Assembly: GCF_021538615.1 (NCBI RefSeq)
Contig: NZ_JAJHIZ010000003.1
Location: 3,224,001-3,288,000 of the forward strand
DNA length: 64,000 nucleotides
Reading direction: 5' to 3'
From: Niabella agricola
GTDB lineage: Bacteria > Bacteroidota > Bacteroidia > Chitinophagales > Chitinophagaceae
Shown: positions 1 to 6,876 of the stretch, in pieces
How positions within the stretch are numbered: position 1 is the first letter of the stretch
Layout: the number at the start of each line of letters is the position of its first letter
The notes under the pieces: generated by a model
The model's input: only the letters and a program-made list of their open reading frames with translations
What the model was told of the DNA's origin: nothing
Databases searched by the model: none
Translations under genes and position numbers: made by a program

Positions 1-215
1 TAATGAGGAAGATTAGGGCCCACCAGTACCACATCTCCGCTTTGGAAAGGGGTAATGCTGTCTCCGATAAATTGCGTGCCTTCTCCGCTTTTAATATGGA
101 TCAGCTCCAGCTCAGCGTGCATATGCCATCGGTTGTTTACATGCGGAACGAGGTCTCTGCGAACGCTGAATGAACGTTGCGGTTCATTGGAAACTTTAAG
201 CAACTGAGGTCTCAT
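1..215 (-). CDS. AraC-family transcriptional regulator, N-terminal part only
   Basis: The gene runs off the left edge of the window, so only about 71 N-terminal residues are visible, starting at the ATG complementary to 213-215 (MRPQLLKVSNEPQRSF). The visible part matches the cupin sensor half of Bacteroidota AraC regulators: a short beta-strand lead, then a histidine-containing stretch (NRWHMHAELELIHI), a glycine-rich turn (GEGTQFIGDS) and the FQSGDVVLVGPNLPH motif. The helix-turn-helix half would lie outside the window. Such proteins usually sense a small carbohydrate-like ligand and control a neighbouring transport or catabolic operon, which cannot be seen here. A cupin-only protein is an alternative that the visible part cannot exclude. 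Confidence 0.75.
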   Translation of the reverse strand, partial: MRPQLLKVSNEPQRSFSVRRDLVPHVNNRWHMHAELELIHIKSGEGTQFIGDSITPFQSGDVVLVGPNLPH

Positions 216-509
216 AGCCAAATGGATTTGTCAAACAATTGTTATTACAAGCAGGAATAAAATTAGAAGTTTATAAAATTTTGCACGAAAAATCTACGCA
301 ATCGTTATCGAAGTTTTTCATTGAAAAGGGTGCTGGGCGGGCGGCCTTTAGCATTTTACCAAATATTCAGTACTTTTTATAAATTTATTCAAGAAAACCC
401 TCAATATAGTAAAAGTTAAAATAGCTGCATTTATTGCCAAAAAAGAGGAATGGCTGGTAATAATGTTGCTGTTTCTTTACAGGCCATTCGAACGTATAAG
501 CTCCGCATT

Positions 510-1331
510 ATGAAAAAAAGTATCCTGTTGCTTTGTTTGGCTATTTCCGGTATTTCAAATGCACAAATGCACAGCATTGAAAAATTATGGGAAACCGATA
601 CCATTATCCCTGTCCCGGAATCAGTACTGCCCGATGTTCAGGCAAATACGCTTTATATTTCACTGATCAATGGCGGCGGGTGGGATAAAGACGCTATTGG
701 AGGCATCGGGAAACTGAATCTCAGCGGCCGGCATTTCAGGGGCAACTGGGTGGAAGGGCTCAATGCGCCCAAAGGCCTGGGAAGAGTGGGCAATAAGCTT
801 TTTGTTGCAGATATTGATGTCGTGGCTGTAATTGATATTGTTACGGCGCGCATTGAAAAAAAGATATCCCTGGAAGGCGCTGCCGGATTAAACGATATTA
901 CAACAGACCGCCGGGGCGTTGTTTATGTTTCGGATTCCCGGAAGGCCCGGATCTGGAAACTGGAAAAAGAACGGCCCTCGGTGTACCTGGATAGCGTGAA
1001 GGGGGCAAACGGTTTAAAAGCTATCGGAGATGACCTCTTCTTTGCAGAAGGAAAAAAGCTGAAGAAGGCAAACCGTCAAAAACAGATTAGTACTATTGCA
1101 GAGCTCCCCCAGGGTATCGACGGCATTGAACCGGTTGGGAACGGAGATCTGCTTGTAAGCGCCTGGAGCGGGTACCTGTTTTATGTAACAGCGTCCGGGC
1201 AGGTGGAGGTATTGCTAGACACACACCTTGAAAAAATGAACACCGCCGATATGGGCTACGACCCGGTTAAACGGATCATTTACATGCCCACATTTAATGC
1301 AAAAAAACTGGTGGCCTACCGGCTGCGATAA
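510..1331 (+). CDS. Secreted SMP-30/gluconolactonase-like beta-propeller protein
   Basis: A 273-residue protein beginning at the ATG at 510, chosen because it is directly followed by a classic signal peptide (MKKSILLLCLAISGISNAQ). An upstream in-frame start at 450 would bury that signal behind 20 residues. The mature part consists of repeated four-stranded blades with motifs such as GLNDITTDRRGVVYVSD, GIDGIEPVGNGDLLVSAW and NTADMGYDPVKRIIYMP, typical of the SMP-30/gluconolactonase/NHL beta-propeller fold. These proteins bind a metal and either hydrolyse lactones or act as non-enzymatic scaffolds. The substrate cannot be read from the sequence. It stands alone and is followed by a hairpin terminator shared with the convergent protease gene. 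Confidence 0.7.
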   Translation: MKKSILLLCLAISGISNAQMHSIEKLWETDTIIPVPESVLPDVQANTLYISLINGGGWDKDAIGGIGKLNLSGRHFRGNWVEGLNAPKGLGRVGNKLFVADIDVVAVIDIVTARIEKKISLEGAAGLNDITTDRRGVVYVSDSRKARIWKLEKERPSVYLDSVKGANGLKAIGDDLFFAEGKKLKKANRQKQISTIAELPQGIDGIEPVGNGDLLVSAWSGYLFYVTASGQVEVLLDTHLEKMNTADMGYDPVKRIIYMPTFNAKKLVAYRLR

Positions 1332-1340
1332 CTCCCGCCC

Positions 1341-1377
1341 ATAAAAAAACGCTGAAGCGGTTCAGCGTTATATTTTG
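1341..1377. terminator. Bidirectional intrinsic terminator
   Basis: A perfect 9-bp stem (AACGCTGAA / TTCAGCGTT, 1348-1356 and 1361-1369) with a GCGG loop is preceded by a run of seven A and followed by a T-rich stretch. It lies between two convergent genes and could stop transcription from either side. Confidence 0.8.
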
Positions 1378-1426
1378 TAGGAGGGCAGTTTTACCCGCTC
1401 CTGTTATTAATCAGCCGGATAACCGT

Positions 1427-2113
1427 TTAATCTCTCCTGTTCATGAATATGGAAATATATTGCAACAGTGTTACCACAGCGGCCAGGGCTGCCACTACAT
1501 AGGTGGTAGCGGCCCATTTTAAAGCATCTTTTGCCATGGGGTATTCTGTATTGTTGGCAACATTGGTATGATTTAACCAGGTCAGAGCCCGCTTGCTGGC
1601 ATCAAATTCAACAGGCAGGGTAATCAGGGAAAACACGACAGTGATCCCCATCAATATGATTCCTGCCAGAAGCAGGGTATAGCTTCCGGATGCGGCCATG
1701 ACAATACCGGCTAAAAGTACCCAGTTTACGATCATAGAGCTGAATTGTACTGCCGGCACAAGTCTGCTGCGCATCTGGAGCGGGGCATATTGATGGGCGT
1801 GCTGCACGGCATGACCGCACTCGTGTGCAGCTACAGCAGCTGCAGCCACTGTTTGGCCTTCGTAAACTTCGGGGCTCAGATTTACCGTTTTTTTAGTCGG
1901 GTCATAATGGTCGCTCAGGAAACCCTGCACGGAAGTTACCCGAACATCATAAATGCCGTTTTCCCGTAGCATTTTTTCTGCTACGTCTTTACCACTCAGT
2001 CCGGCGGCCAGCGGTACTTTGCTGTACCGGCTGAATTTGCTTTTTAAAATCATTGATACGATCATGCTGATACCCATAAATAACAGCGATACCATCATAA
2101 TTCCAGGTGTCAT
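1427..2113 (-). CDS. Membrane zinc metallopeptidase (Zn_peptidase_2 / YugP family)
   Basis: A 228-residue integral membrane protein. The zinc-binding signature H97-E98-C99-G100-H101 sits after an alanine-rich helix (AAAAVAAHECGHAVQH), exactly as in the YugP-type putative neutral zinc metallopeptidases. Hydrophobic segments lie at about residues 3-22, 128-170 and 205-222. A further conserved motif (LPVEFDASKRAL) supplies the expected third metal-binding acidic region. The length matches the family (about 225-230 residues). The family is widespread but its substrate is unknown. It is a single gene read leftward and ends in the terminator shared with its convergent neighbour. Confidence 0.85.
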   Translation of the reverse strand: MTPGIMMVSLLFMGISMIVSMILKSKFSRYSKVPLAAGLSGKDVAEKMLRENGIYDVRVTSVQGFLSDHYDPTKKTVNLSPEVYEGQTVAAAAVAAHECGHAVQHAHQYAPLQMRSRLVPAVQFSSMIVNWVLLAGIVMAASGSYTLLLAGIILMGITVVFSLITLPVEFDASKRALTWLNHTNVANNTEYPMAKDALKWAATTYVVAALAAVVTLLQYISIFMNRRD

Positions 2114-2586
2114 ATTCTTGCGTTTTTTTTATATCCCGCAAATCTCTCTCCAATAGCAATTTAAGGGATTGGACCGACTTTTTGTCATGTAGATAAGTTT
2201 TTTTAGGGATATTTTAAGAATGGTTTTATTAATAAATTATTAATAATCAAAATATTAGTTATTTTTCTGGACCTGAAATTTCATCAGTTCTTAATTTCTT
2301 AACCCTTGTCCCCCTGAATTTGATTTTTTATTTCTAAGCCAGAATTGTACCTTAGTATCAGAATTTAATGGGTTAGTAAGTATTAAGGTCAGTCGAAAGA
2401 TTGGCCTTTTTACTTTTTTGCAGTAACCGCCTGAAAGCGGGAACCGGTTTAATGGATGTTATAAAAAACAAGGCAGCATTCTGCAAATATGTTTCACTTT
2501 CCACGTGCAATTCTCATTCCAAATCTGCAGGTAGCTTACCAAACGAAATCTCAGCACCCAACTTTCAATTCTGTTATCTTTACCAT
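2114..2586. other. AT-rich intergenic region without a recognised gene
   Basis: This stretch of about 470 bases separates the divergent protease and radA genes. It is AT-rich around 2190-2340. I see no convincing small gene and no complete promoter with the -33/-7 spacing expected for Bacteroidota. It must hold the promoters of both genes. Confidence 0.5.
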
Positions 2587-3972
2587 ATGGCTAAGGTTAA
2601 GAAATCATTCTTCTGTCAGCAATGCGGATATGAAAGTGTTAAGTGGTTGGGACAATGTCCGTCCTGCGGGCAATGGAATACGTTTGTTGAAGAAATTATT
2701 GATAAAGGATCCGATAAAACAGACTGGAATCAATATACCGGGGAGGTAAAACGCAGCAATAAAACGATCTCGATTCATGATGTCATCAGTCAGGAAGAGA
2801 GGCGCATCATTACCCGCGATGTGGAATTGAACCGGGTTTTGGGCGGAGGTATTGTAAATGGAAGCATTATCCTGGTTGCGGGAGAGCCCGGCATTGGAAA
2901 AAGCACCTTGTTTTTACAGTGCGGACTGCAATTTACAAATACAAAAGTTTTATATATAAGCGGGGAGGAAAGTGAACAGCAGATAAAGATGCGTGCAGAC
3001 CGGTTAACCGCCGCAGGAGGTGAAAAGATCAACGATCAGTTTTACCTGCTTACCGAAACGTCTACCCAAACTATTTTCCAGGAGATCAAAAAATTAAAAC
3101 CGCAGATCGTTATTGTAGATTCGGTTCAAACATTGCAGTCGCCGGTTATTGATGCTTCACCGGGAAGCATCTCGCAGATCAAGGAATGCACTTCCGAGTT
3201 CCAGCGGTATGCAAAGGAAACCCACACACCCGTATTCCTGATCGGTCATATTACCAAGGAGGGAAGTATTGCAGGACCGAAGGTGCTGGAACATATGGTA
3301 GATGTTGTATTGCAGTTTGAAGGCGACCGGCATTATGCATACCGGATCCTTCGTACCTTAAAAAACCGGTTTGGCAGCACTTCGGAGCTGGGCATTTATG
3401 AAATGACCGATACGGGTATGCGGGGAGTGTTGAATCCGTCTGAGATTTTAATTACCCAGAAAGAAGACCAGCTGAGCGGCATTGCGATTGCAGCTACCAT
3501 TGAAGGCGTGCGTCCGCTGCTGATCGAGATCCAGTCGCTGGTAACGCAATCGGTTTATGGAACACCGCAACGTACGGCTACCGGTTTCGATCTCCGGCGC
3601 CTGCAGCTATTACTGGCGGTGCTGGAAAAACGGGGCGGGTTTCATTTCGGGGTTAAAGATGTATTTCTCAATATTGCCGGAGGTATCAAAGTGGAAGATC
3701 CTTCCATCGACCTGGCCGTACTTTGTTCCTTATTGTCTTCCTATGAAGATGTTCCCCTGGCCCAAACCATTTGCTTTGCGGGAGAAGTGGGATTGAGCGG
3801 AGAGATCCGGGCAGTAAATAAAATTGATCAGCGCATTGCAGAGGCCGAGAAGCTGGGTTTTGAAAAGATTATCGTATCAAAATACAACCAATCCCTTAAG
3901 AATACAAGCCGTTTCAATATCGAAGTGATCCGTATGAGCAGGGTAGAAGAAGTGTACCAGTACCTCTTTTAA
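2587..3972 (+). CDS. radA: DNA repair protein RadA
   Basis: RadA is a RecA-like ATPase that drives branch migration and processes recombination intermediates in the cytoplasm. Starting at the ATG at 2587 the protein is 461 residues, the usual RadA length. A TTG start at 2401 would add 62 residues with no match to the family. In order are a C4 zinc finger (Cys10, Cys13, Cys24, Cys27), a Walker A motif (GEPGIGKST, residues 99-107), a Walker B region (IVIVDSVQT), the diagnostic KNRFGS motif at about residue 260, and a C-terminal Lon-like domain (GGIKVEDPSIDLAVL; FAGEVGLSGEIRAV). The catalytic Lon serine is absent, as expected for RadA. It appears monocistronic. Confidence 0.96.
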   Translation: MAKVKKSFFCQQCGYESVKWLGQCPSCGQWNTFVEEIIDKGSDKTDWNQYTGEVKRSNKTISIHDVISQEERRIITRDVELNRVLGGGIVNGSIILVAGEPGIGKSTLFLQCGLQFTNTKVLYISGEESEQQIKMRADRLTAAGGEKINDQFYLLTETSTQTIFQEIKKLKPQIVIVDSVQTLQSPVIDASPGSISQIKECTSEFQRYAKETHTPVFLIGHITKEGSIAGPKVLEHMVDVVLQFEGDRHYAYRILRTLKNRFGSTSELGIYEMTDTGMRGVLNPSEILITQKEDQLSGIAIAATIEGVRPLLIEIQSLVTQSVYGTPQRTATGFDLRRLQLLLAVLEKRGGFHFGVKDVFLNIAGGIKVEDPSIDLAVLCSLLSSYEDVPLAQTICFAGEVGLSGEIRAVNKIDQRIAEAEKLGFEKIIVSKYNQSLKNTSRFNIEVIRMSRVEEVYQYLF

Positions 3973-4095
3973 GTGTTCACATCATCATGTGATGCGGTAA
4001 ATTTTTTATTGGAACATATTTCTTTCAATTTTGCAATTGAGATAGAAAACTATTCTGCTTTTTAATTGACTTTTTCCTCTTAAAACTTTTTAAGA

Positions 4096-4614
4096 ATGCA
4101 CAAAACAACCAAAAACAAGATCGTGCTGTCCGCTTTTGCCGTTTGCATGATCAGCACTGCTCAGGCACAATTACGCACCGTTGCGGTTAACGTAGATTTA
4201 CAGGATGTAACCGGAGTGTCGCCGGTAGCCCCCGCCGGGGCAAACGTGGTAAACTTTGTTTACCAGACAACAACCGATTACAACAGTGAAAAAACAGTAG
4301 CGATTACGGATCAGTTTCGGGTTACCAGTACCAAGGCTTATGATATAAAAGTGCATGGCACCGCTGATTTTACTGCCGGTGGCGGCGCCACATTGCCCTT
4401 GAGTATCTTAAGGCTCGCTGCACGTACTACCGGTGCAGCCAGTTTCCCGGCCGACATTACCCCTACGCAAACGGATCAAACGCTGATTTCGGGTACGCCT
4501 ACGCTGGATCAGGGATTTGACGTACAGTACAAGATTCCGCAGAACGCTACACTGTTGACCGCTACAAAAACTACGTATACAACAAATATTGTTTATACGG
4601 CTACAGCACAATAA
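4096..4614 (+). CDS. Secreted beta-rich fibre subunit (pilin-like)
   Basis: A 172-residue protein with a signal peptide (cleavage after AQAQ, about residue 25) and a mature part of alternating hydrophobic beta strands and very few charged residues. Its C-terminal 100 residues match the C-terminal domain of the product at 5492-6871: aligned motifs are VTSTKAYDIKVHG against VSKTTPYDISVKA, TQTDQTLISGTPTLDQGFDVQYKIP against STTDQLLVSGALPAVDRYLNIRYRIP (each split here by variable residues), and a final TTNIVYTATAQ against TAVLNYTLTAH. A single-domain subunit homologous to one domain of a larger partner, next to a PapD-like chaperone, fits the major subunit of a chaperone-usher fibre. A strong hairpin follows. 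No database family could be confirmed here, so the role is inferred from context. Confidence 0.6.
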   Translation: MHKTTKNKIVLSAFAVCMISTAQAQLRTVAVNVDLQDVTGVSPVAPAGANVVNFVYQTTTDYNSEKTVAITDQFRVTSTKAYDIKVHGTADFTAGGGATLPLSILRLAARTTGAASFPADITPTQTDQTLISGTPTLDQGFDVQYKIPQNATLLTATKTTYTTNIVYTATAQ

Positions 4615-4630
4615 GTTATTCCCGGTATTT

Positions 4631-4675
4631 AAAGCAGAAATTTTTGAAATTCAAAAATTTCTGCTTTATTATTTT
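4631..4675 (+). terminator. Long hairpin after the fibre subunit gene (attenuator or partial terminator)
   Basis: Inverted arms at 4631-4648 and 4650-4667 are perfectly complementary over about 15 usable base pairs (AAAGCAGAAATTTTT and its complement) around a short GAAATTC apex, followed by a T-rich stretch. It sits between the small subunit gene and the chaperone gene, where it could end most transcripts or stabilise the subunit message. Confidence 0.7.
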
Positions 4676-4692
4676 AAATCATACAAGTCTCA

Positions 4693-5505
4693 ATGCGTTA
4701 TCGGTTCCCCTGCTCTCTTATCTTAAGCCTGCTTTTTTGCTGCGTTTTACAGGCACAGCAGCTCTCTTTTTCTCCCATGCGACTTTTTTTTAAAGGTGCT
4801 CCGGGAGAAACCGTAAGTGAAACCATTACGATATCCAATACCACCTCCCAGTCCTATGAATTCCTGTTAAGCCTTAAGGATTGGAACCGGGATTCGCTGG
4901 GTATCAAACATTATTTTCCAGTAAGCAGTCTGCCACATTCCAATGCCAAAAATATCAAGCTGCCCCAAACCAGTTTTGTAGTGGCCCCCGGCGAAAAAAA
5001 GACCTATACTGTAAGCATGCGTATTCCTATTGCAGACACGCAGAAGATTGCGAGCAATAGCATGCTGTTTTTTACACAGGTCAATGCACCGCGTAATGAA
5101 ACAGGTGACAAATCAGGCATCGGCATCAGGATCAGCATGGAATTCGGAATCCAGCTTTTTTATACGCCGCAGGCAGCACAAAAAGGAACGCTCCGGTTCC
5201 TTGCGTTTAACTATGAGCCGGGGCATAAGAAGGATAGTGCGGGGCACCGCCTGGTGGTAAAATATCAAAACACCGGCCAGGTGCACAAGGATGGTTTTAT
5301 CCGGTTTGAACTAACAAACAAGCAAACGGGTGAAGAAATAAAACCGGAACCGGTACCCATCGCGATTATGCCCGGGGATGACCAGGTAGTGCATTACCCG
5401 TTGCCTAAACTGGCTGCCGGAAACTACCTTGCTGTAGCCATACTGGACGCCGGCTCAGATAATGAATTGAAAGTTGCAGAAAAAAATATGCATGTGGAAG
5501 AATAG
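4693..5505 (+). CDS. PapD-like periplasmic chaperone for fibre assembly
   Basis: A 270-residue secreted protein (signal peptide to about residue 22) with the two immunoglobulin-like domains of fimbrial chaperones. The first strand (LSFSPMRLFFKGAPGE) aligns with the start of PapD, placing Arg30 at the position of the subunit-anchoring cleft arginine. The middle (SFVVAPGEKKTYTVSMRIP, then SNSMLFFTQVNAP) matches the chaperone pattern around the F1-G1 loop. The stretch FGIQLFYTP at 151-159 corresponds to PapD IKLFYRP, with Gln154 where the second cleft residue, a lysine, normally lies. The second domain ends with AGNYLAVAILDAG. It would hold subunits in the periplasm before delivery to the outer membrane. 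The next gene overlaps it by 14 bases, implying coupled translation. A WxL/DUF916-type Ig protein is the alternative. Confidence 0.65.
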   Translation: MRYRFPCSLILSLLFCCVLQAQQLSFSPMRLFFKGAPGETVSETITISNTTSQSYEFLLSLKDWNRDSLGIKHYFPVSSLPHSNAKNIKLPQTSFVVAPGEKKTYTVSMRIPIADTQKIASNSMLFFTQVNAPRNETGDKSGIGIRISMEFGIQLFYTPQAAQKGTLRFLAFNYEPGHKKDSAGHRLVVKYQNTGQVHKDGFIRFELTNKQTGEEIKPEPVPIAIMPGDDQVVHYPLPKLAAGNYLAVAILDAGSDNELKVAEKNMHVEE

Positions 5506-6871
5506 CATCATCCGGCCTTTCTGGTTGATATTGTTTCTTTGGAGCCCGGGAAGGGCTCAAAACGCTCAGCTGACCATTAATGAGGCTGCCCTGATCGATG
5601 GTGTTGTGAATATGACGGCTACCGGCTATAATTATAACCCGGGTTTACTGGCATTGCTGCCCAATATCATGGTGAAGGGTAATGGTGATCTGAATCCGGT
5701 TTCCGGTACAAACAGCGCCCTGCCATTAGCAAAGTTCACTGCAATGTATGTGAGAGGGGTCAATCATGATAATGCCATTACGCTTAGCACGACGCCTCAG
5801 TCAATGACCAGCGAGCTGTTATCGTTGTTGCTGCTTAGCGGCGGACCTTTTACGGTAAAATATGAAGCGCCCAATCTTGCTGCAACTGCCTGGCAGGCCG
5901 GAACTTATTCCAACACATTGGCCTACTCGCTTAGCGCCATTGGTATTGGCTCTGCGGTTACTCCCACACAGGTAACCCTTACAGTGATTGTGGATCCGCT
6001 TATAACAGCGAGCATTGCACCAGAAAATATAGCGTTGGTAGTAAATGATCTGAAATATTTCCGGAACACTACGCTTGAAGCCTTCAATGCTTTTACACTG
6101 CGGCATACCGTGCCAGTACAACTGGCCCTGACGGCGAATACAGCGCAGCTGGGTTTTGCGAACGGGTATCCAGGTGTATCAGATCCACAAACTGCAGTGG
6201 GTAAAATACAGGTGCAGATGACTACCCCCGCCGGTTCGATAATGCCGCTGGCGACCACCAGCCAGCAACTCGTGGCCAATGCGCCGGTACCTGTGGGTAA
6301 TAAAACCAATTTCAATGCGCGGTTTTTTATCAACCCGTCGGATTTAAAAACAGCGTTTATCAATAAGGGCGATTACAGTACTACTGTTACCCTGCAGGGC
6401 ACGAATACCAGCCCGGCAGCTACGTACAGCAAAGTACTAAACCTGGCGGTTACCATAAATGACCTTTCAGAATTCAACCTGTCCACCACCGGTGTAACCC
6501 TGCCATTCCAAACCGCCGCAGATTACAAAAATGGAATAGCTTTGGAGCTTGCTAATCATCTTCAGGTAAGCAAAACCACACCGTATGATATCAGTGTAAA
6601 AGCGCAGACCAGTGATTTGACCAAAAGCGCATCAGTGGCCACAGTGCCGGTAAGTGTACTGGAAGTAGGTCCAGCAGCCGGCCAAACGGGGGTAAATACC
6701 ATCAGTTCCCTTTCCACAACCGATCAACTATTGGTGAGCGGCGCGCTTCCGGCTGTGGACCGGTATCTTAATATACGCTACCGGATACCTGCATCCCGCA
6801 CACAATATCTTATCAATAAACCAGCCGGAACGTATACGGCCGTGCTTAATTACACCTTAACCGCACATTAA
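5492..6871 (+). CDS. Secreted three-domain fibre protein, candidate tip adhesin
   Basis: A 459-residue protein whose ATG at 5492 overlaps the chaperone gene by 14 bases; the signal peptide (WKNSIIRPFWLILFLW...GRAQ) ends near residue 23. It contains three successive beta-sandwich-like segments of about 130-150 residues, each closing with a similar strand: AGTYSNTLAYSLSA near 155, KGDYSTTVTLQGT near 310, AGTYTAVLNYTLTAH at the end. The last segment is clearly homologous to the single-domain subunit at 4096-4614. In class 5 and archaic chaperone-usher systems the tip adhesin carries a pilin domain related to the main subunit, which this organisation mirrors. There is no LPXTG, Por-secretion or gliding-type C-terminal signal. 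The adhesin role is inferred and no ligand can be named. Confidence 0.55.
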   Translation: MWKNSIIRPFWLILFLWSPGRAQNAQLTINEAALIDGVVNMTATGYNYNPGLLALLPNIMVKGNGDLNPVSGTNSALPLAKFTAMYVRGVNHDNAITLSTTPQSMTSELLSLLLLSGGPFTVKYEAPNLAATAWQAGTYSNTLAYSLSAIGIGSAVTPTQVTLTVIVDPLITASIAPENIALVVNDLKYFRNTTLEAFNAFTLRHTVPVQLALTANTAQLGFANGYPGVSDPQTAVGKIQVQMTTPAGSIMPLATTSQQLVANAPVPVGNKTNFNARFFINPSDLKTAFINKGDYSTTVTLQGTNTSPAATYSKVLNLAVTINDLSEFNLSTTGVTLPFQTAADYKNGIALELANHLQVSKTTPYDISVKAQTSDLTKSASVATVPVSVLEVGPAAGQTGVNTISSLSTTDQLLVSGALPAVDRYLNIRYRIPASRTQYLINKPAGTYTAVLNYTLTAH

Positions 6872-6876
6872 ACCAC

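Noticed and set aside
2401..2586. A 62-residue N-terminal extension of RadA from a TTG at 2401
   Set aside because: RadA begins at the zinc finger near the ATG at 2587; the extension has no family match and lies in AT-rich intergenic sequence.
5819..6363. Leftward frames of 100 and 146 residues inside the fibre gene at 5492
   Set aside because: They are antisense to a strongly protein-like gene and have no family features.
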